Positions 6,352-9,356 of a stretch of 9,356 nucleotides of DNA are shown one piece after another. The notes below the pieces were generated by a model, which ran no database searches, had not been told where the DNA came from, and worked only from the letters and a program-made list of their open reading frames with translations. The position numbers and the translations under genes were made by a program. The stretch spans positions 1 to 9,356 of the forward strand of contig WTGT01000112.1 of assembly GCA_011523445.1 (NCBI GenBank). The letters are read 5' to 3'. Each line of letters opens with the position of its first letter. Position 1 is the first letter of the stretch. This DNA comes from Paracoccaceae bacterium (lineage in GTDB: Bacteria; Pseudomonadota; Alphaproteobacteria; Rhodobacterales; Rhodobacteraceae).

Positions 6352-8535
6352 TCAAAGAAACCTTTGGGGATCGACATCTATGGTCAATCTTATACTTCCG
6401 GGTATTTTGAATTGGTTTAACCACATGCGGATGGCTCTTTGTACACGTAAGCTCCGTTCGGCCTTGATCAACAATCGGTAGCGTACCCTCCCCTGTATAC
6501 GGGCAATCGGGGCAGGAGCAGGTCCATACAATTCATAATTTTCATCCATCAGTGGCTTGGAATCTCGTGCCAACGCCATACTGAATCCTTCAACTTCATC
6601 AACATCCTTACCGGAAACTATCACTCCAATATACTGGCTGAAAGGGGGGCTTCCAGTAACCTCCCTTTCTCGACTCTCAGTTTCCCAAAAGGCCTCATCA
6701 TTGTTGGAAGTTATGGCCTGGATAACAGGATGATCGGGATTCCATGTCTGCAGCAAGGCGATACCGGGGATATCAGCCCTACCGGAGCGACCGGTAACCT
6801 GCCTGATAATCTGAAAGGTTCTCTCTGCTGCCCTGAAATCACCCCCTTGCAATCCCACATCCGCATCAATTACTGCCACCAGGGTGAGATAAGGAAAGTT
6901 ATGACCCTTGGCGATAATCTGGGTTCCTATGATTATATCCACCTCACCTTTGGATATTTTTTCCAATGTATCCTTCAATTGCATGGGTGATTCGACCAGA
7001 TCGGAAGACAAAACCTCGATCCGTGCTTGCTTGAAAATTGACTTCACCTCTTCAGCAAGCCTTTCTATACCTGGCCCCAAGGGAACCATCATCTCTTCGG
7101 CATGACAATCCGGGCATTTCTTGGGAACCACACTTCTGGCTCCGCATTGGTGACAAATCATCTCATTGAAATATCGGTGTTCGACCAGTCGGGCATCACA
7201 ATCTGTACAACCGACCTGATTACCGCAATTGGCACATACGGTAATTGGTGCATAACCTCTTCTGTTAAGGAACAAAAGTGATTGCTCTCCCTTTTGCAAC
7301 CTGTCGGATATTTCCTTTATCAGAGCTCCTGAAATCCATTTTCCGGAAGTGTCAGTCTCACCCTTCATGTCGATAATGTCAATTTCGGGAAGGGTTGCAT
7401 CCCCAAACCGCGAAAGCAAATCAACCCTTTTGTATTTTCCCCTGGTTACGTTAACCAGGGATTCCAGCGAGGGTGTTGCAGAAACCAGAATTATGTTCGC
7501 TTTATACAGGGAAGCCCGCAAAACGGCCATGTCTCTGGCATTGTATATTATTCCGGAATCCTGTTTGTAAGAACTGTCATGTTCTTCATCAACGACGATA
7601 AGACCAAGATTGGAAAAGGGTAGAAACAGGGCTGATCTGGCCCCAACCACAAGTTGGGCAGTGCCTTCACCAGCCATCCGCCAGACTTTTCTCTTTTGAA
7701 CCTTGCTGACAGATGAATGCCATTCAAAAGGTGCCTCGCCAAATCTGTCATTGAACCGCTTGATAATCTGTGAAGTCAGAGCAATCTCGGGTAACAAAAC
7801 CAATACCTGCTTCCCTTCCTTCAGTGTCCTAGCTATGACTTCAAGAAAAACTTCCGTTTTACCTGCTCCAGGAACTCCCTTAAGCAAAATCGGTGAAAAC
7901 TCTTCACTATCCAAAATGCGAAAGATTTTTTCCGTTGCTCTTCTTTGTTCATCATTCAATTCAACGGTATTGCCTTCAAGATTGAAAGCAGGTACCTCAT
8001 CCGTGATCAACTTTTCGGAAAATTGAAGAAAACCTCCCGATTCCAAGCGCTTGAGCACATCCATTCCCACCCCTGTTTCGGTAATTACATCCTTGATCAG
8101 ATATTCCCTTCCAAGTTTTAGAAACTCGAATACCTTTTCACGGGTTGGAGTCATTTTAGGTGGAAGATTGCCATCCCACCTACAACATTTTTCAACCTTG
8201 GGACCTTCTGTCGGTTCTGGCATTCTTGTGAGTCTGGCTAAAGTTGATGAAAGCGAAACAAGGTTATATTCAGCTACCTTTTCCAGAAACAACCGAAAAT
8301 TGTCATCAAGTCCAGGTACATCTAAAACCTTGATGATCGGACGGATCCTGCTTGGATCAAAATTACCTTCACCCTTGTCCCATACGACCCCAACTACCTT
8401 TCTTGGTCCTAAGGGTACCAATACGAAGGAACCAGTATCCACTTCTGATCCGGAAACCCGGTAATCCAGCAAGCCATCGATTGGCGCAGAAGGTAATACT
8501 CCTACCAAATCACCCGATTTAAATTCCCCGGCCAA
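6352..8535 (-). CDS. priA: Primosomal protein N' (PriA), replication-restart 3'-5' helicase
   Basis: A 727-residue superfamily 2 helicase that recognises stalled forks and D-loops and reloads the replicative helicase. The N-terminal fork-binding domain begins with GDLVGVLPSAPIDGLLDY (8-25) and PLGPRKVVGVVW (41-52). A winged-helix region spans about 126-175. Helicase motifs follow: Walker A GVPGAGKTE (220-228), the DEEH box (316-319), SATPS (352-356), GTQIIAKGHNFP (537-548) and QVTGRSGRA (579-587). Two zinc sites are complete with eight cysteines: C434, C437, C443, C446, C461, C464, C474 and C477. The length is normal. The start is TTG at 8535-8533; the reading frame stays open upstream to a TGA but has no other ATG/GTG/TTG, and relatives begin at about this point. 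No Shine-Dalgarno precedes it. The gene is divergent from the transaldolase gene, an arrangement familiar from alphaproteobacteria. Confidence 0.96.
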   Translation of the reverse strand: MAGEFKSGDLVGVLPSAPIDGLLDYRVSGSEVDTGSFVLVPLGPRKVVGVVWDKGEGNFDPSRIRPIIKVLDVPGLDDNFRLFLEKVAEYNLVSLSSTLARLTRMPEPTEGPKVEKCCRWDGNLPPKMTPTREKVFEFLKLGREYLIKDVITETGVGMDVLKRLESGGFLQFSEKLITDEVPAFNLEGNTVELNDEQRRATEKIFRILDSEEFSPILLKGVPGAGKTEVFLEVIARTLKEGKQVLVLLPEIALTSQIIKRFNDRFGEAPFEWHSSVSKVQKRKVWRMAGEGTAQLVVGARSALFLPFSNLGLIVVDEEHDSSYKQDSGIIYNARDMAVLRASLYKANIILVSATPSLESLVNVTRGKYKRVDLLSRFGDATLPEIDIIDMKGETDTSGKWISGALIKEISDRLQKGEQSLLFLNRRGYAPITVCANCGNQVGCTDCDARLVEHRYFNEMICHQCGARSVVPKKCPDCHAEEMMVPLGPGIERLAEEVKSIFKQARIEVLSSDLVESPMQLKDTLEKISKGEVDIIIGTQIIAKGHNFPYLTLVAVIDADVGLQGGDFRAAERTFQIIRQVTGRSGRADIPGIALLQTWNPDHPVIQAITSNNDEAFWETESREREVTGSPPFSQYIGVIVSGKDVDEVEGFSMALARDSKPLMDENYELYGPAPAPIARIQGRVRYRLLIKAERSLRVQRAIRMWLNQFKIPGSIRLTIDVDPQRFL

Positions 8536-8718
8536 ATTTACTGGCCAATTTCTGTTATCCCGTCCGCCATTGGAGTGGGAGATTGAATTCGGATATGGAT
8601 TAAGTCAAATACCGGTTGAAATTGAAACAAGATCTATGCCTTATTGTTATGCCAGAGTGATAGATGTCTTTTGCCAAGGAGATATCTGCTTCTACAAACA
8701 CTCCTATTGATGCTATGG

Positions 8719-8727
8719 TTATCCACA
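8719..8727 (+). promoter_or_regulatory. DnaA-box sequence TTATCCACA
   Basis: An exact match to the strong E. coli DnaA box (TTATCCACA). A second site matching 8 of 9 positions of TTTTNCACA occurs at 8812-8820, on the far side of the AT-rich segment. A single perfect box can arise by chance or act as a regulatory or titration site; a replication origin is not demonstrated. Confidence 0.4.
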
Positions 8728-8778
8728 ATTAAATTATTCTTTGCTGGAGAAATAATTAAAACTAATATTGAATTAAAA

Positions 8779-8813
8779 GTCCTGTTAGGACATTTAAATT
8801 TAAACTTAAATTT
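8779..8813. repeat. Two adjacent inverted repeats before the transaldolase gene
   Basis: GTCCT-GTT-AGGAC (8779-8791) is a perfect 5-bp stem. AAATTTA-AACT-TAAATTT (8796-8813) is a perfect 7-bp AT-only stem. They lie 33-67 bp before the ATG, at or just downstream of the likely promoter, so they could be operators or a leader structure. Neither has the GC-rich stem expected of an intrinsic terminator. Confidence 0.4.
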
Positions 8814-8846
8814 TTACACTTCCAACCAAATCAACTGGAAAAAGAC

Positions 8847-9356
8847 ATGGAATTCTTTGCCGATACCGCAGAAACAAAAGAAATTGCCGAACTGATCGAC
8901 CTCGGTCTGATTGATGGCATAACAACCAACCCTTCCCTGATCCGGAAATCTGGACGTGATGTGTTCCAGGTATTGTCCGAAATATGTCAGATGGTGAAGG
9001 GTTCAGTAAGTGCTGAAGTTGTCGGTTTAACGGCAAAGGAAATGGTTTCCGAAGGCCGACGCCTTGCCGAGATTGCCTCAAACATCACTATCAAGGTCCC
9101 CTTGACCCTGGAGGGTTTGAAGGCTTGTAAAATACTTTCTTCTGAAGGCAGGCAGGTAAATGTAACTCTTTGTTTCTCATCAAATCAGGCTTTACTCGCC
9201 GCCAAGGCTGGTGCAACCTATATAAGCCCCTTCATAGGTCGGCTGGATGATCTTGGCATGAATGGGATGGAACTGATCGAGGATATAAGAATCATCTACG
9301 ACAATTATGATTTTGATACAAAAATATTGGCTGCTTCCATCAGGTCACCATTACAT
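8847..9356 (+). CDS. tal: Transaldolase, FSA/TalC subfamily (3' end beyond window)
   Basis: The first 170 codons of a small class I aldolase-fold protein; the family is usually about 215-220 residues, so roughly 45-50 residues are cut off by the window edge. MEFFADTAETKEI (1-13), DGITTNPSLI (23-32), SAEV (55-58), the Schiff-base lysine K83 in IKVPLT (82-87), NVTLCFSSNQALLAAKAGATYISPFIGRLDD (105-135) and ILAASIR (160-166) are all characteristic. The enzyme moves a dihydroxyacetone unit between sugar phosphates in the non-oxidative pentose phosphate pathway. With K83 aligned to K85 of E. coli FsaA, residue F129 falls at the position of Tyr131, which favours transaldolase over fructose-6-phosphate aldolase activity. 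The ATG is preceded by a weak GGAAAAAG (8837-8844). It is divergent from priA. Confidence 0.94.
   Translation, partial: MEFFADTAETKEIAELIDLGLIDGITTNPSLIRKSGRDVFQVLSEICQMVKGSVSAEVVGLTAKEMVSEGRRLAEIASNITIKVPLTLEGLKACKILSSEGRQVNVTLCFSSNQALLAAKAGATYISPFIGRLDDLGMNGMELIEDIRIIYDNYDFDTKILAASIRSPLH

Larger units (their letters stand above)
8536..8846. other. Divergent priA/transaldolase intergenic region (311 bp)
   Basis: No credible gene lies here. The priA-proximal part (8536-8700) is of mixed composition; it contains TTGACT (minus strand, 8607-8602) as a possible priA -35 without a good -10. The transaldolase-proximal part (about 8719-8822) is very AT-rich and contains a perfect DnaA-box sequence, two small inverted repeats (8779-8791 and 8796-8813), and a weak plus-strand promoter candidate TTGCTG (8741-8746), 16 nt, TAATAT (8763-8768). 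Both promoters and any regulator sites are presumably in this stretch. Confidence 0.6.

Noticed and set aside
8051..8464. 137-codon plus-strand frame inside priA
   Set aside because: It is antisense to the conserved PriA N-terminal domain with no domain of its own.
8732..8757. AATTATT...AATAATT inverted repeat between the DnaA-box sequence and the transaldolase gene
   Set aside because: It is AT-only with a 12-nt loop in a very AT-rich stretch, so it is expected by chance.
8536..8846. Chromosomal origin of replication
   Set aside because: Only one perfect DnaA box and one near match are present; origins normally have several clustered boxes, and no skew data can be judged in this window.
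8644..8895. 83-codon frame spanning the priA/transaldolase intergenic region
   Set aside because: It runs 49 bp into the transaldolase gene in another frame, has Leu/Lys/Asn-rich AT-driven composition and no ribosome site.

Overview
The window looks like chromosomal core sequence from an alphaproteobacterium, most likely Rhodobacterales or a close relative. The evidence is the gene set: an alphaproteobacterial-type MotA/TolQ/ExbB protein, a DUF2125 protein with its RGFPNR motif, tyrC of the prephenate/arogenate dehydrogenase type, and priA divergent from a small class I transaldolase. The intergenic DNA is AT-rich and codon use is lower in G+C than in well-known Rhodobacterales, which would fit a low-G+C, possibly marine lineage. 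That is inference; base composition was judged by eye.

Layout: (1) 33-692 (+) P-loop nucleoside/panK-like kinase. (2) 714-1931 (-) ExbB/MotA-like inner-membrane protein, convergent with the kinase. (3) 2048-3489 (+) a two-gene operon of a QmcA-type SPFH (stomatin) protein and its short NfeD partner, divergent from the ExbB gene across a palindromic -10 element. (4) 3470-4039 (-) ChaC-like gamma-glutamylcyclotransferase, overlapping the nfeD-like gene tail to tail by 20 bp. (5) 4268-5218 (+) DUF2125 membrane-anchored protein, overlapping tyrC tail to tail by 35 bp. (6) 5184-6125 (-) tyrC with a GTG start. (7) 6352-8535 (-) priA, the replication-restart helicase, apparently with a TTG start. 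(8) 8536-8846, a divergent AT-rich intergenic region holding a perfect DnaA-box sequence. (9) 8847 to the window end (+), a truncated transaldolase of the FSA/TalC subfamily.

Transcription direction switches almost at every gene, so only the SPFH/NfeD pair is a clear operon. The SPFH/NfeD pair forms a membrane-microdomain module. The ExbB-like protein lacks a visible ExbD/TolR/OmpA-type partner. The remaining genes serve glutathione breakdown, tyrosine synthesis, replication restart and sugar-phosphate metabolism and show no common pathway.

I see no CRISPR array, tRNA, rRNA, insertion sequence, phage gene or defence system. The more unusual material is regulatory and architectural: a bidirectional promoter-like palindrome, repeat-rich intergenic regions, convergent 3' overlaps, the DnaA-box sequence between priA and the transaldolase, and an active-site residue that favours transaldolase over fructose-6-phosphate aldolase.
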